A stretch of DNA of 64,000 nt from Clostridia bacterium. GTDB taxonomy: Bacteria > Bacillota > Clostridia > Lachnospirales > Lachnospiraceae. The notes below the pieces were generated by a model. The model made no database searches and was not told the DNA's origin. It saw only the letters and a list, made by a program, of their open reading frames with translations. This document shows positions 35,049 through 43,867 of this stretch, piece after piece. The stretch is taken from positions 124,001-188,000 of the forward strand of contig CAJTEN010000004.1 of assembly GCA_910575245.1 (NCBI GenBank). The letters are read 5' to 3'. How positions within the stretch are numbered: the stretch's first letter is position 1; every line of letters starts with the position of its first letter. The position numbers were made by a program, and so were the translations under genes.

Positions 35049-36069
35049 AGTTCTGCGGCGGTCCTATCTGACAGACACTTGCTCTTTCGATCAGGGAGGT
35101 TCCCACTCTTATGTGCCAGCAGGGCTGGCCGGGATGTTCCATACAGCGCAGAAGGAGATGCGCGGCGGCGAGGCCGAGTTCCGGTTCGGAAGTGCGGACT
35201 GTGGTCAGCGGCGGCTCCAGGAAGGCGGAGAAAGGCATGTCATCGAATCCGATCACGGAAATATCACGGCCGGGGATGCGGCCATGATCCCTCATTGCCC
35301 GCATGAAAGCGGCGGCCAGGGAGTCGGTGTCGCAGAGAAAGGCGGTGGCTTCGGGCAGGCCGTGTTCCAGCCAGGTATGGAGATATTGCAGCATATTCTC
35401 CGGCTCAAGGACAGAGGGTTCCCGGCTGATGTCAAGGAATTCGCCCGGCGCAAGGCCGTGGCGGTACAGCTCACATTCCCAGGCACGCTGGCGTTCCTCA
35501 CCGGCGGTCATGACCAGAGAGCGCAGATAACCGATACGGGAATGTCCGCGGCTTAGCAGATGCAGGAGCGCCGCCCGGATACCGGCATGATTGTCATGGG
35601 AGACGATATTGGCCGGGAAGTGTTCCGGTGAAATGCCGGATACTACAAAGGGAAGGCCGGCCGCCTGATACTGCGCCAGCTGCTCGGCCGTGGAGGCACC
35701 GCCCAGCACAATGCCGCCGTCCGCCGGCGGACGGGAGAGGTAACCGGGATCGGCGGGGGCAAAAGGCCCGGAGACCTGATACCCCCGCCCGGTCAGTTCC
35801 CTGGAGGCAGACTCCAGAAACTGGTTGTAATATAAGGAATCTTCCGGGACATGAAAGCAGTCCCGGTAGGTGAGGTCGATGATCTCGATCAGGCCCTTGG
35901 AATCCGGCGTGCTGAGCCGGCCCATATCGTAGCCCTGTCTGTGCGCTTCTTCCAGAATGCGCCTGCGTGTCTCTTCGGATATACCGGACTTTCCCCGCAG
36001 CGCTACGGAGACGGAAGCGGTGCTCACGCCCAGCAGATCGGCCAGTTCTCTCATGGATATTCCTGCCAT
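35044..36069 (-). CDS. LacI-family regulator of the glycosidase/esterase locus
   Basis: 341 aa from ATG 36069 (MAGISMRELADLLGVSTASV), which follows GGAGGAGATTTCAT; the longer frame starts without a site. Effector domain with GGIVLGGAST, VVSGISPEHF and ISVIGFDDMPFSAFLEPPLTTV. The last codons (QNW, stop) fall in the palindromic repeat next to MITE copy B, so the native C-terminus may have been altered slightly. It lies 27 bases downstream of the DUF4038 gene on the same strand, and probably controls the divergent esterase promoter. Confidence 0.9.
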   Translation of the reverse strand: MAGISMRELADLLGVSTASVSVALRGKSGISEETRRRILEEAHRQGYDMGRLSTPDSKGLIEIIDLTYRDCFHVPEDSLYYNQFLESASRELTGRGYQVSGPFAPADPGYLSRPPADGGIVLGGASTAEQLAQYQAAGLPFVVSGISPEHFPANIVSHDNHAGIRAALLHLLSRGHSRIGYLRSLVMTAGEERQRAWECELYRHGLAPGEFLDISREPSVLEPENMLQYLHTWLEHGLPEATAFLCDTDSLAAAFMRAMRDHGRIPGRDISVIGFDDMPFSAFLEPPLTTVRTSEPELGLAAAHLLLRCMEHPGQPCWHIRVGTSLIERASVCQIGPPQNW

Positions 36070-36096
36070 ATGAAATCTCCTCCACATCGTTGTCTG

Positions 36097-37704
36097 TTAT
36101 GCTGCCTGCAGTACCAGCATCCAGTCTCCGCCCTGTGTCCGGCCCGGACAGTCCAGCCAGCCGTCGGCAGGGATAAGGGATGCTTCCAGAGATTCCCTCC
36201 GGCCGGTTCTTGGATCGAACCATTCGGCATGGAAGGCTTCGGCATGCGGCACTTCGATCCGGCATCCGCCTCTGGTATGTTCATTATAATAAATCAGAAT
36301 ATGCTTCCGGTCAATATCCGCGGTGGCAAGCGGGCTGAACATATCCAGGCCTGTCAGGATGCCGAAGGGAGAAACGGAAGAGGCGGGGATGGGCTGCAGT
36401 GTTTCAAAGTGTTCCTCCTCATAGAGACGTCTCATATAGCCCATCTGTTCGGCGCCGATACCGTCGATGGATTCATGCCACGGAATGCCGAAGCGGTTGA
36501 AGACATTGAAGGGGTCGGGCGTCTTCGGCTTTTCCCATACATTGTCCCAGATACCCTGGGCGCCGTAGGTGTAACCGCAGGCGCCGGACTGCATGGCGGT
36601 ATAGGCCACCCGGCGCACCATATCGGCGGTGCAGAGCCTGGAGCCGTTCTCCTCCAGCGTGGAGCAGAATTCATACAGACTCTCTCCCTCGACGAAGGGC
36701 TTGTCCGGGTGGGTGTTCCGGTATTCATGATAGTATGCCACACTGACGGGAAAGTCCCCGTGTCCCGCCTGGTTCAGGGTGAAGTCGTACCAGTCCTCGT
36801 CATAATAGTAGTCGGAGAAAGGCCGGTGATTGTCATAGTGGGCAGTTTGAAGGGTGTGATAGCCGTCGATCTCCTCCACATAGAGGGCAACCTTGCGCCA
36901 GTCATCGATGAAGCGTGAACGCATGGGCTCCGGGGCGTATCCGGCCACTTCGCCGGCGAGGGTCCATACGATGGGGAGGGCGCCGTACCGGGCTACGATA
37001 TACCGGGCCAGGTTCTTCCAGAGAGGGATCTTGTCGAGGATGGATCTAAACCAGGCGAAGCCGACAGCGTTAACCAGACCGCAGTCCGCCAGATAATACA
37101 TACGCCGGTCCAACTCCTGCTGATAGAAGGCCACATTGGGCAGCGTGCCTTCCTGTCCCTCGGCCCAGTAAGGGGACGGAATGCCGTCACGGCCGGAATC
37201 TGCCCTCAGGTTCGTCTGATAGACGGTAAAGCCCTGCCGTACGCGGCGGTCTGCCATACCCCGGAACATACTGGACATGGCAGGATGGTTGGATTCTTCC
37301 CAGCGTTCACCGTAGGCGAACGCCCAATGGGTATCGCCCAGCCAGAAGAAAGGGGTGCCGTCCTGATAGGTGAGATGGGAGCGGGCCGCCTTTAAGAAAC
37401 CGTGGCGGTAGATCGCCAGATTGCCGTCATAGGCTTCGCAGTACAGCTGCCCGGTCCTGCCGTTTAAGCCGGTCTCCTCCGGGGCGTCGATGCGCCAGCT
37501 CCATGTACCTGCGGCGGTGGGGGCAAAGGCGAACTTATAGCTGCGTCCGCCGTCCCAGTAGGCTTCTCTGGCGATCTTCTGACCGTCAGGCCCTGTGAAC
37601 ACTGCCCGGATGCTGACATCCAGAAAAGGGTTCGGATAATCGCAGGCTGTCTCATACGGGAGAATCACCTGTCGCCAGGTGGGTGTCGTGATCGTTTTGC
37701 TCAT
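36097..37704 (-). CDS. DUF5060/DUF4038 glycoside hydrolase (GH140-like clan A)
   Basis: 535 aa from ATG 37704, preceded by GGAGGACAAAACT; the longer frame runs through this site. The N-terminal beta-sandwich (about 1-95, RAVFTGPDGQKI, GTWSWRIDAPEE) is DUF5060. The (beta/alpha)8 barrel of DUF4038 type follows (FFWLGDTHWAFAYGERW; IVWTLAGEVAGYAPEP; KPFVEGESLYE). A C-terminal sandwich (about 455-535) ends the protein. Candidate acid pair: Glu in WTLAGE and Glu in FVEGES. Characterised DUF4038 relatives include apiosidases acting on pectin side chains. No signal peptide. Confidence 0.85.
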   Translation of the reverse strand: MSKTITTPTWRQVILPYETACDYPNPFLDVSIRAVFTGPDGQKIAREAYWDGGRSYKFAFAPTAAGTWSWRIDAPEETGLNGRTGQLYCEAYDGNLAIYRHGFLKAARSHLTYQDGTPFFWLGDTHWAFAYGERWEESNHPAMSSMFRGMADRRVRQGFTVYQTNLRADSGRDGIPSPYWAEGQEGTLPNVAFYQQELDRRMYYLADCGLVNAVGFAWFRSILDKIPLWKNLARYIVARYGALPIVWTLAGEVAGYAPEPMRSRFIDDWRKVALYVEEIDGYHTLQTAHYDNHRPFSDYYYDEDWYDFTLNQAGHGDFPVSVAYYHEYRNTHPDKPFVEGESLYEFCSTLEENGSRLCTADMVRRVAYTAMQSGACGYTYGAQGIWDNVWEKPKTPDPFNVFNRFGIPWHESIDGIGAEQMGYMRRLYEEEHFETLQPIPASSVSPFGILTGLDMFSPLATADIDRKHILIYYNEHTRGGCRIEVPHAEAFHAEWFDPRTGRRESLEASLIPADGWLDCPGRTQGGDWMLVLQAA

Positions 37705-37927
37705 AGTTTTGTCCTCCGTTTGTTTTTTCTTTTCTGACACTTTTTGTTAGCTTTGTTAGGCTGCGAAATGACTTGCCGCTACCTTTTGCGGCGGCGCTGT
37801 GCTGCAAGACAGATGAGTGCGGCAATGCTGTTAGCAGCGTCAAGTGAGGCTGACATGGAAATTTAAACAGTGAAACATATAAGATTGATTGAAGTGTATC
37901 ATACAACGGCTTGGACAGTCAATATTG

Positions 37928-37959
37928 TTAGCCTAATAAACAATAATAATTAGCCTAAT
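37928..37959. promoter_or_regulatory. Two TTAGCCTAAT direct repeats, candidate LacI operator
   Basis: Exact 10-mers at 37928-37937 and 37950-37959, 22 bases apart (two helical turns), directly upstream of the esterase -35 box. A reverse-strand TTAGGCT core lies near 37756-37762, close to the DUF4038 start. Likely the site for the LacI protein at 35044 or the YesN-type regulator. Confidence 0.5.
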
Positions 37960-37963
37960 GTAA

Positions 37964-37992
37964 TTGACACAAAAATCGGCCGAGACTATAAT
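37964..37992 (+). promoter_or_regulatory. Consensus promoter of the esterase gene
   Basis: -35 TTGACA (37964-37969), 17 base spacer, -10 TATAAT (37987-37992): a perfect sigma-A promoter. It shows that the open frame's earliest start at 37964 cannot be used. Confidence 0.8.
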
Positions 37993-38074
37993 TAGGACAG
38001 TCCGGCGTATGCAAAGACAGCAGCACAGGGCTGGTAACGGAGAGGTTATGCATGAGAAAAAGGAGGATACGGGT

Positions 38075-39544
38075 ATGATCACAAAAATGTGCCTTGTGCC
38101 GGTCGCAGAGGGAGAGCACCCTTTTGCATCGGCAGCGGAAAAATGTTGTTTTGACAAGATCGGTTATGTGGAAGACGAGTATTTCATGAGCGGTACGGCG
38201 AATGTCTATGACGAGGATGCGTTTCAGAATCCACGCATAGCCATACCGGATGTACCGTACACCACCAGGCTGTTGGTGCGCCGCCCGGCGGATAAGAAGC
38301 GCTTCAGCGGTAATATCGTGATCGAGGTATTAAACGCCACAGCCATGATCGACATCGACAGGATGTGGGTGGATACCTGGCGTTTTTTTACGAGGAACGG
38401 GGATATTTATATCGGCATCACCAGTAAGGGACAGGTGGTGGATGCGCTGAAGCGGTTCAACAAAGAAAGATATGCTAAGATTAATTGGGATAACCCGGAC
38501 AAGAGCAGGACGCCGATCGAGTCGATCAAGGACAATCCCATGCTTTTCATGGAGGAATACGAGAGCGGCCTGTTCTGGGATATGCTGATCGACCTGGCAA
38601 GGCTTCTGCGGGAAGCGGGGGAGCGTAATCCGCTGGCGGATTATGGCCCGGCGCATCTGTTCCTGACCGGATGGTCTCAGTCCGGCGGCTATATTGCAAG
38701 AATCCTGCATTCCTTCGCTTATCAGCCGGGGATCGAGAAGGACGGCCCGCTGTTTGACGGGTATCTGCTGGCAGGCTGCGGTGTGTCGGATGCGCCGATG
38801 AATGCCTACAGCTCCGCTTTCCGGTTCGGCCAGGGCTGTATTCCGCAGGGCAGCATCCTGGGCGGAAAGGAGCCGGTAATTGCCGTCAATACGGAGAGCG
38901 AGAACAGGTATGCGTTCTGGTACGGTGATTTTGACGAGCCGGAATTCAAATTCCGTACCTGGCAGATTCCGGCTTCCAGCCATGACACGGCCTATAACCT
39001 GATCGAGTACTATGAGGGTTACCAGCGGGAGGATCTGAACAGGCTGGGCTTCACCAATGTTTGGGAGGGCTGTGAGGGAGAGCCTATGGACTGTCCTTAC
39101 GAGCCGATCTTCCATGCGGCTTTCTATCACCTGTACAATTGGGCGATCCACGGGATTCCGGCGCCTCATGCGCCGAAGATCCGGACCAGGATCGTACGGA
39201 AAGAAGAGGCTTCCTGGGGATTCTTCGGAAACTGGGTGGAGAACCGTACGGATGCGCTGGGCAATGCGCTTGGCGGTATCCGTCATCCGGCCGTGGATTG
39301 TGCCACCGGAACCTACTGCTCTTTCAGCCGGAGGGAAGACGGCACGATCCAGGAGATGTTCGGGAATGTGATGCCTTTTTCGACGGAAAAGCTGACGGCG
39401 CTCTACGGCGATCTGGAGCATTACCGCAGACTGGCGGAAGAGAGCGCGGACAGAGCCGTTGCGGAAGGGTATGTGCTGCGGGAAGACAGAGACTGGCTGG
39501 TAGAAAGGGTAGTGGCTGCGGCAGCAAGAAGGGGTCTTCACTGA
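38075..39544 (+). CDS. Alpha/beta-hydrolase-domain protein (PF20091-like), probable esterase
   Basis: 489 aa from ATG 38075 with AAGGAGG at 8 bases. Nucleophile elbow GWSQSGG, Ser203, after strand HLFLTGW. Other landmarks: YTTRLLVRRPADKKRFSGNIVIEVLNAT, typical of the large alpha/beta-hydrolase-domain family, and a lid with DRMWVDTWRFF. Catalytic Asp and His are not certain from sequence; IRHPAVDC near the end may carry the His. No signal peptide. It is convergent with another esterase and divergent from the DUF4038 glycosidase; together they suggest removal of ester decorations from a plant glycan or phenolic glycoside. Confidence 0.8.
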   Translation: MITKMCLVPVAEGEHPFASAAEKCCFDKIGYVEDEYFMSGTANVYDEDAFQNPRIAIPDVPYTTRLLVRRPADKKRFSGNIVIEVLNATAMIDIDRMWVDTWRFFTRNGDIYIGITSKGQVVDALKRFNKERYAKINWDNPDKSRTPIESIKDNPMLFMEEYESGLFWDMLIDLARLLREAGERNPLADYGPAHLFLTGWSQSGGYIARILHSFAYQPGIEKDGPLFDGYLLAGCGVSDAPMNAYSSAFRFGQGCIPQGSILGGKEPVIAVNTESENRYAFWYGDFDEPEFKFRTWQIPASSHDTAYNLIEYYEGYQREDLNRLGFTNVWEGCEGEPMDCPYEPIFHAAFYHLYNWAIHGIPAPHAPKIRTRIVRKEEASWGFFGNWVENRTDALGNALGGIRHPAVDCATGTYCSFSRREDGTIQEMFGNVMPFSTEKLTALYGDLEHYRRLAEESADRAVAEGYVLREDRDWLVERVVAAAARRGLH

Positions 39545-39553
39545 TCTTATAAT

Positions 39554-39597
39554 AAATCCGCCCAGAACCGGGGATGCCGGGAGAGGGCGGATTTTCT
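39554..39597. terminator. Bidirectional terminator between convergent esterases
   Basis: AAATCCGCCC (39554-39563) pairs with GGGCGGATTT (39585-39594), T-rich on the plus strand and A-rich to the left, so it can serve both convergent genes. Confidence 0.75.
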
Positions 39598-39607
39598 ACG
39601 GCAGAGA

Positions 39608-40885
39608 TCATTTCGGGGTTTTCTTTTGGGCAGCCAGCCATTCCAGAATGGTTACGGGCCTGCCGTCTATGGTTACGGGGGTTTTGTCATAATCCAGCCG
39701 GCATGCATTGTTCAGCATAGGGATCCAGGACCAGTGGCCCATGTACTCGAAGGGTGTGCCGTCCTCTGCCTGATATAAGCCGGTGGTGTCTGTCACTTTA
39801 TCCCAGAGTGTGAGATGGGCGTTCGTGTTTCCTGCCTCCTTCAGCCGCTTGTAGGTAGGGATCGCGAAATCTTCCGGGATCACGAGCGTATCGGTCTTAG
39901 CCTGGGTGAACCAGATCGGCAGGTGTGCAATACTGCGGATCGCTTCCTCCGAAATGCAGGTATCGGCCAGTGCCTCACATACCGGGAAAGCAGCGGCATA
40001 TCGCTTCGGGGTATGCAGGATCAGCTTCATGGTCATGAAGCCGCCGTTGGAGCAGCCGCCCAGATAGATCCTGTCCTGGTCAACTGACGGGTGCGTCTGC
40101 GCAAAGTCTGTGATCAATGCATCCAGCGCATCCACATAGATCGAGTTGCCGCTCAGGGAAATCTCGCCGTCACCGTCATCCATCCAGTAAGTAGGAGATT
40201 GGGGCGCCAGGAGAAACGCTCCGCCGAAGATGCTCTGTATTCCGGGGGAGAGCAGATTGACAACTTTGTTTCCGGTGGCGGCTATGGCAGGTTCCAGCCC
40301 GCCTTCTCCCGCGCCGTGCAGCCAGATGATCAGCGGGTACTTCTTGCCGTCGGCTGCTTCCGGTTCATAATAGACGTAGGAAAGCGGCGTGTCAGGATGA
40401 GCGAAAGAGGCAGTCTGCAGCAGATCTCCGTATACGGTGCGGTTGCCGTCGTTCTTATCAAAGACCATGCCTTCCAGAACGCCGCCGTCCGTCCGGATCG
40501 GTTCTTTCTGCGTGATGGTATATGCCACGTTGACGGATACGTTATAGCGGCCGTCGAAACGGATCGTGGAGCCCAGACCCTGCATGGGATGGCAGTACAT
40601 CTCCAGCGTCAGGTGCGTGCCGGACTGTGCCGGATTGCCATTGGCGTCTGACAGGTAGAGTCCTGTAACCGTACGTATCCCGTGCATGGAGTCATCAGGC
40701 TTTGCACCCATGAACTGGGGCCAGACGAAATCCTCGCCCTGCGTGGAAGTCCTGGTGACTTCTACTTCGAACTGTGCGGGAGACAGCCTGGCGCCGGCCA
40801 GTTCACAGCCGGTGTCAAGAATGACCTTACTGATGTGCGGACCGAAATCAAAAACCTCGGTGATGGTAGCGTAATGTTTGCTCAT
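39608..40885 (-). CDS. Esterase with N-terminal Ig-like domain and PHB-depolymerase/feruloyl-esterase-like hydrolase domain
   Basis: 425 aa. The N-terminal domain (about 1-145) is a beta-rich Ig-like fold seen in such esterases. The hydrolase domain has the oxyanion-loop PLIIWLHGAGEGG (about residues 184-196) and nucleophile elbow GGCSNGGFM with Ser279. The likely catalytic His is in EYMGHWSW (about residue 393). No signal peptide, so it acts on imported material. The family includes acetyl and feruloyl esterases (LpqC, CE1-like). It faces the SBP operon at 41200. Confidence 0.85.
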   Translation of the reverse strand: MSKHYATITEVFDFGPHISKVILDTGCELAGARLSPAQFEVEVTRTSTQGEDFVWPQFMGAKPDDSMHGIRTVTGLYLSDANGNPAQSGTHLTLEMYCHPMQGLGSTIRFDGRYNVSVNVAYTITQKEPIRTDGGVLEGMVFDKNDGNRTVYGDLLQTASFAHPDTPLSYVYYEPEAADGKKYPLIIWLHGAGEGGLEPAIAATGNKVVNLLSPGIQSIFGGAFLLAPQSPTYWMDDGDGEISLSGNSIYVDALDALITDFAQTHPSVDQDRIYLGGCSNGGFMTMKLILHTPKRYAAAFPVCEALADTCISEEAIRSIAHLPIWFTQAKTDTLVIPEDFAIPTYKRLKEAGNTNAHLTLWDKVTDTTGLYQAEDGTPFEYMGHWSWIPMLNNACRLDYDKTPVTIDGRPVTILEWLAAQKKTPK

Positions 40886-41199
40886 ATATGGTAGAACCTC
40901 CTCTCGTATTTCCTATTAGTATAGCGAATAAGACAGAGGAAAAACAGAAGGATTCAGGGAACTATTAGTACGATATGGAGGTAATCGGCCCGCACCGAAG
41001 AAGAAAACGTCAAAAAGTGTCCAGACATCCGGCACGGGAGCGGACCGCGGCGGAGGTGGCGGGGCAAAAGACAGGAATGTGTCATTTTGACGCAGGATAG
41101 TTATTTTTTCAAGGGGGGGGGTAAGTTATAATGATCACACAAACATAAGTTGCGGCCGCAGCTTCATAATATGAAAAATCAAACTGGAGGAGACGGAGT
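40886..41199. promoter_or_regulatory. Divergent regulatory region with a G9 tract and palindromes
   Basis: Between the esterase start and the SBP gene. Contains a -10-like TATAAT (41127-41132) with a run of nine G (41113-41121) just upstream, where the promoter spacer should be. AAGTTGCGGCCGCAGCTT (41146-41163) is an 18 bp palindrome with two mismatched positions, and TTCATAATATGAA (41162-41174) is a perfect odd palindrome. The SBP ribosome binding site is GGAGGAG. Confidence 0.5.
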
Positions 41200-42759
41200 A
41201 TGAAAAAGAAGATGGTAGCAATGCTGATGGCTTCTGTTATGGCACTGTCGTTATGTGCCTGCGGCGGAAGCGGAGGCGGAGACGCAGCGCAGTCCGGCGG
41301 AGACGGAGGTGCGGAAACAGCCGGCGGCGACAGTGCGGCGGACAACGGAGGCGCATCCGGCGAGATCACGAAGCTGATCGTGGCTTTCCCGACCTGGACA
41401 GGGGCGCCTGCGGATACACAGAAGATCCAGGAGGCCATGAACGATATTACCAGGGATAAGCTGGGGATTGAGATTGAGCTTCAGATCTCGGATTATGGAT
41501 CCTTCAACCAGAGCATGACGTTGGCATTATCCGGCGGTGAGCAGGTGGATATCGTTTCCACGCTTGGCTTTACGTATGCAAATGCGGTACAGCAGGGATA
41601 TTTGACGGATCTGGAAGAGAACGGTCTGCTGTCAACATATGGATCCGGTATTGTGGATGTGATGGGACAGGATAATATCGATGCCTGCCGTGTGGGCGGC
41701 GTATTGTACGGTCTTCCGAATAACAGAGATATGGCGCAGGGACGCGGCTGTGCGGCTGTGGCCACAGAATATCTGGAGGGGATCGGTTATGACCTGAGCG
41801 GCGATTCGGAGATCGTCCGGATCTCTGTGGATGAGTTGAACGATATCTATGCACAGCTGCATGAGAAGTATCCGGACAAGGAAGTTTATCGTCCGAGCAC
41901 CAGTTCCATGTCTCAGTTCTCTAATGTCGACTCTCTGGGCGGCAGTGCGTTCGGTGTGTTGCTGGATAACGGTAAGGAACTGAAAGTAGAGAATCTGTTT
42001 ACCAGTGATTTCTATAAGAACTATTGCGGACGTATCTATGACTATAACCAGAAGGGATATATCAGCCAGGATGCGGCTACCGATACGACGGCGGCTACCG
42101 AGCTTGTGAAAGCGGGAACACTGATGAGCTATACCACAGGGGGAAAACCGGGAAGCAAGGCGCAGGAGACCAATCTGTGCGGACGCGATATGACGATCTT
42201 CCAAACGATGGATAATTATGTGTCATCCACCTCTGTGGCCAGCTTCCCGTGGTGTATTCCGATCACTGCCGCAAATCCGGAAGCTTCTATGAAGTATCTG
42301 AATGAGTTATACACCAATGAGGAACTGGCGAATGTTCTGGCCTGGGGGATCGAAGGCGAACACTATCAGGTAGGCGAAGACGGTCTGGCTGACTTTGCAG
42401 ACGGTGTGGACGCTTCCACTTCCGGCTGGAACCATTCCATGGGATGGCTGATGCCGAATCAGTTTATTACCCATGTCTGGGTAGGGAATTCACCTACTTT
42501 GTGGGATGAGATCCAGGAATTTAACGAGACTGCAGTCGTATCCGCAGCCAGCGGCTTTACGTTTGACACTACCAATGTGGCGAATGAAGTGACAGCGGTA
42601 CAGAACGTGTACAATGAATATCAGGCCAGTGTAGAATATGGCTTCGTGGATCCGGAGACAGGCATTGCGGAGATGAATGAGAAGATGATGTCCGCAGGAC
42701 TGCAGAAGATCATCGATGAGAAGCAGGCACAGCTTGACGCGTGGGCTGCTACGAAATAA
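41200..42759 (+). CDS. ABC oligosaccharide-binding lipoprotein (DUF3502-type)
   Basis: 519 aa. Signal peptide with lipobox LCACG (Cys about residue 20), a Gly/Ser/Asp linker (about 22-52), SBP domain (LALSGGEQVDIVSTLGFTYAN; NRDMAQGRGCAA; SFPWCIPITAANPEASMKYLNELYTN) and a C-terminal DUF3502-like region (QAQLDAWAATK). First gene of an importer operon with LplB/LplC permeases. Likely binds the plant glycan fragments attacked by the DUF4038 enzyme. Confidence 0.92.
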   Translation: MKKKMVAMLMASVMALSLCACGGSGGGDAAQSGGDGGAETAGGDSAADNGGASGEITKLIVAFPTWTGAPADTQKIQEAMNDITRDKLGIEIELQISDYGSFNQSMTLALSGGEQVDIVSTLGFTYANAVQQGYLTDLEENGLLSTYGSGIVDVMGQDNIDACRVGGVLYGLPNNRDMAQGRGCAAVATEYLEGIGYDLSGDSEIVRISVDELNDIYAQLHEKYPDKEVYRPSTSSMSQFSNVDSLGGSAFGVLLDNGKELKVENLFTSDFYKNYCGRIYDYNQKGYISQDAATDTTAATELVKAGTLMSYTTGGKPGSKAQETNLCGRDMTIFQTMDNYVSSTSVASFPWCIPITAANPEASMKYLNELYTNEELANVLAWGIEGEHYQVGEDGLADFADGVDASTSGWNHSMGWLMPNQFITHVWVGNSPTLWDEIQEFNETAVVSAASGFTFDTTNVANEVTAVQNVYNEYQASVEYGFVDPETGIAEMNEKMMSAGLQKIIDEKQAQLDAWAATK

Positions 42760-42790
42760 TCAGACGGCTGATTGTTTTACAACAGGAACA

Positions 42791-42835
42791 GGCCGGGGCA
42801 GGAAAAGTGGGATAGCGCGTTTTCCCGACCCCGGC
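42791..42835 (+). terminator. Intercistronic hairpin between SBP and permease genes
   Basis: GCCGGGG-GGAAAA pairs with TTTTCC-CCCCGGC around a 13-base loop, followed by ATTTCT. Probably a leaky terminator or RNA-stabilising stem raising SBP expression. Confidence 0.65.
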
Positions 42836-42901
42836 ATTTCTATACTCTGAAAGCGGATGTTTTCAGGTATCTGTCGAAAAGTGGAAAGGAGATTTGGGGA
42901 T

Positions 42902-43858
42902 ATGTCAAGAGCGAAGACAGCGTCCGTGGCAGGCGGGGGAGCGAAAAAGATGACGCTGAAAAGATTCAAACGTTATATACCGATCTATTGTCTCATGCTC
43001 CCGGGACTGCTCTATCTGTTTATCAACAATTATATGCCGCTTCCGGGCCTCTCGGTGGCTTTTAAGCAGTATAATGCAGGAAAAGGGATCTACAAGAGCC
43101 CATGGATCGGGCTGAAGAACTTTACCTATTTATTTACGACGGACGATGCATGGGTGATCACCAGAAATACGATCGGCTATAACCTGGCGTTCATCGTAGT
43201 CAATACGGTGATGGCGATCCTGGTTGCGATTATTTTAAGTGAACTTACCGGAAAGGTCAAGAAATTCTATCAAAGCGCGATCCTGCTGCCGAACCTGATC
43301 TCGTCGGTTATCATCGGCTATCTCGTATTTGCATTTTTCAGCGTGGAGAACGGTTTTATTAATAACAGTATCCTGAAACTGTTTGGCAAAGAGGCGGTGA
43401 GCTGGTATTCGGAGGCAAAGTACTGGCCCTTTATCCTGATCTTTGTGAGTGCGTGGAAGACGGTGGGATACAACTGCATCATTTATCTTGCAACGTTGAT
43501 GGGATTTGACCGTTCCTTCTATGAATCGGCACAGATAGACGGGGCGACCAAGTGGCAGCAGATCAAGTATATCACACTGCCGCTTCTGAAGCCTACGATC
43601 ATCATGCTGACGCTGATGGCGATCGGAAGGATATTCTATTCGGACTTTGGCTTATTCTATCAGGTGCCGATGAACCAGGGCGCCCTGTATTCTACCACGA
43701 ATACCATCGATACCTATGTATACAGAGGACTGCTCCAGATGGGCAATATCTCCATGTCGGCGGCAGCGGGTGTTTACCAGTCCGTGGTAGGCTTTATCCT
43801 CGTATTGGCAGCGAATCTGATAGTGAGACGGATCGACAAAGACAGTGCATTGATATAG
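42902..43858 (+). CDS. ABC sugar permease, LplB-type
   Basis: 318 aa from ATG 42902 (MSRAKTASV), after AAAGGAG; the longer frame has no ribosome binding site. Six helices, LplB signature FINNYMPLPGLSVAFKQYN and EAA loop YESAQIDGATKWQQIKYITLP. Pairs with the next gene, 9 bases downstream. Confidence 0.92.
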   Translation: MSRAKTASVAGGGAKKMTLKRFKRYIPIYCLMLPGLLYLFINNYMPLPGLSVAFKQYNAGKGIYKSPWIGLKNFTYLFTTDDAWVITRNTIGYNLAFIVVNTVMAILVAIILSELTGKVKKFYQSAILLPNLISSVIIGYLVFAFFSVENGFINNSILKLFGKEAVSWYSEAKYWPFILIFVSAWKTVGYNCIIYLATLMGFDRSFYESAQIDGATKWQQIKYITLPLLKPTIIMLTLMAIGRIFYSDFGLFYQVPMNQGALYSTTNTIDTYVYRGLLQMGNISMSAAAGVYQSVVGFILVLAANLIVRRIDKDSALI

Positions 43859-43867
43859 GAGGGGATT

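Noticed and set aside
37964..38074. Longer start for the alpha/beta-hydrolase gene
   Set aside because: The first codon is part of a consensus -35 box and transcription must start later; ATG 38075 has AAGGAGG.
38330..39541. 403-codon minus-strand frame
   Set aside because: Shadow of the esterase gene on the plus strand, caused by its codon bias.
41087..41132. TTGACG and TATAAT as one promoter
   Set aside because: They are 34 bases apart, twice the normal spacer, so they cannot act as a standard -35/-10 pair.
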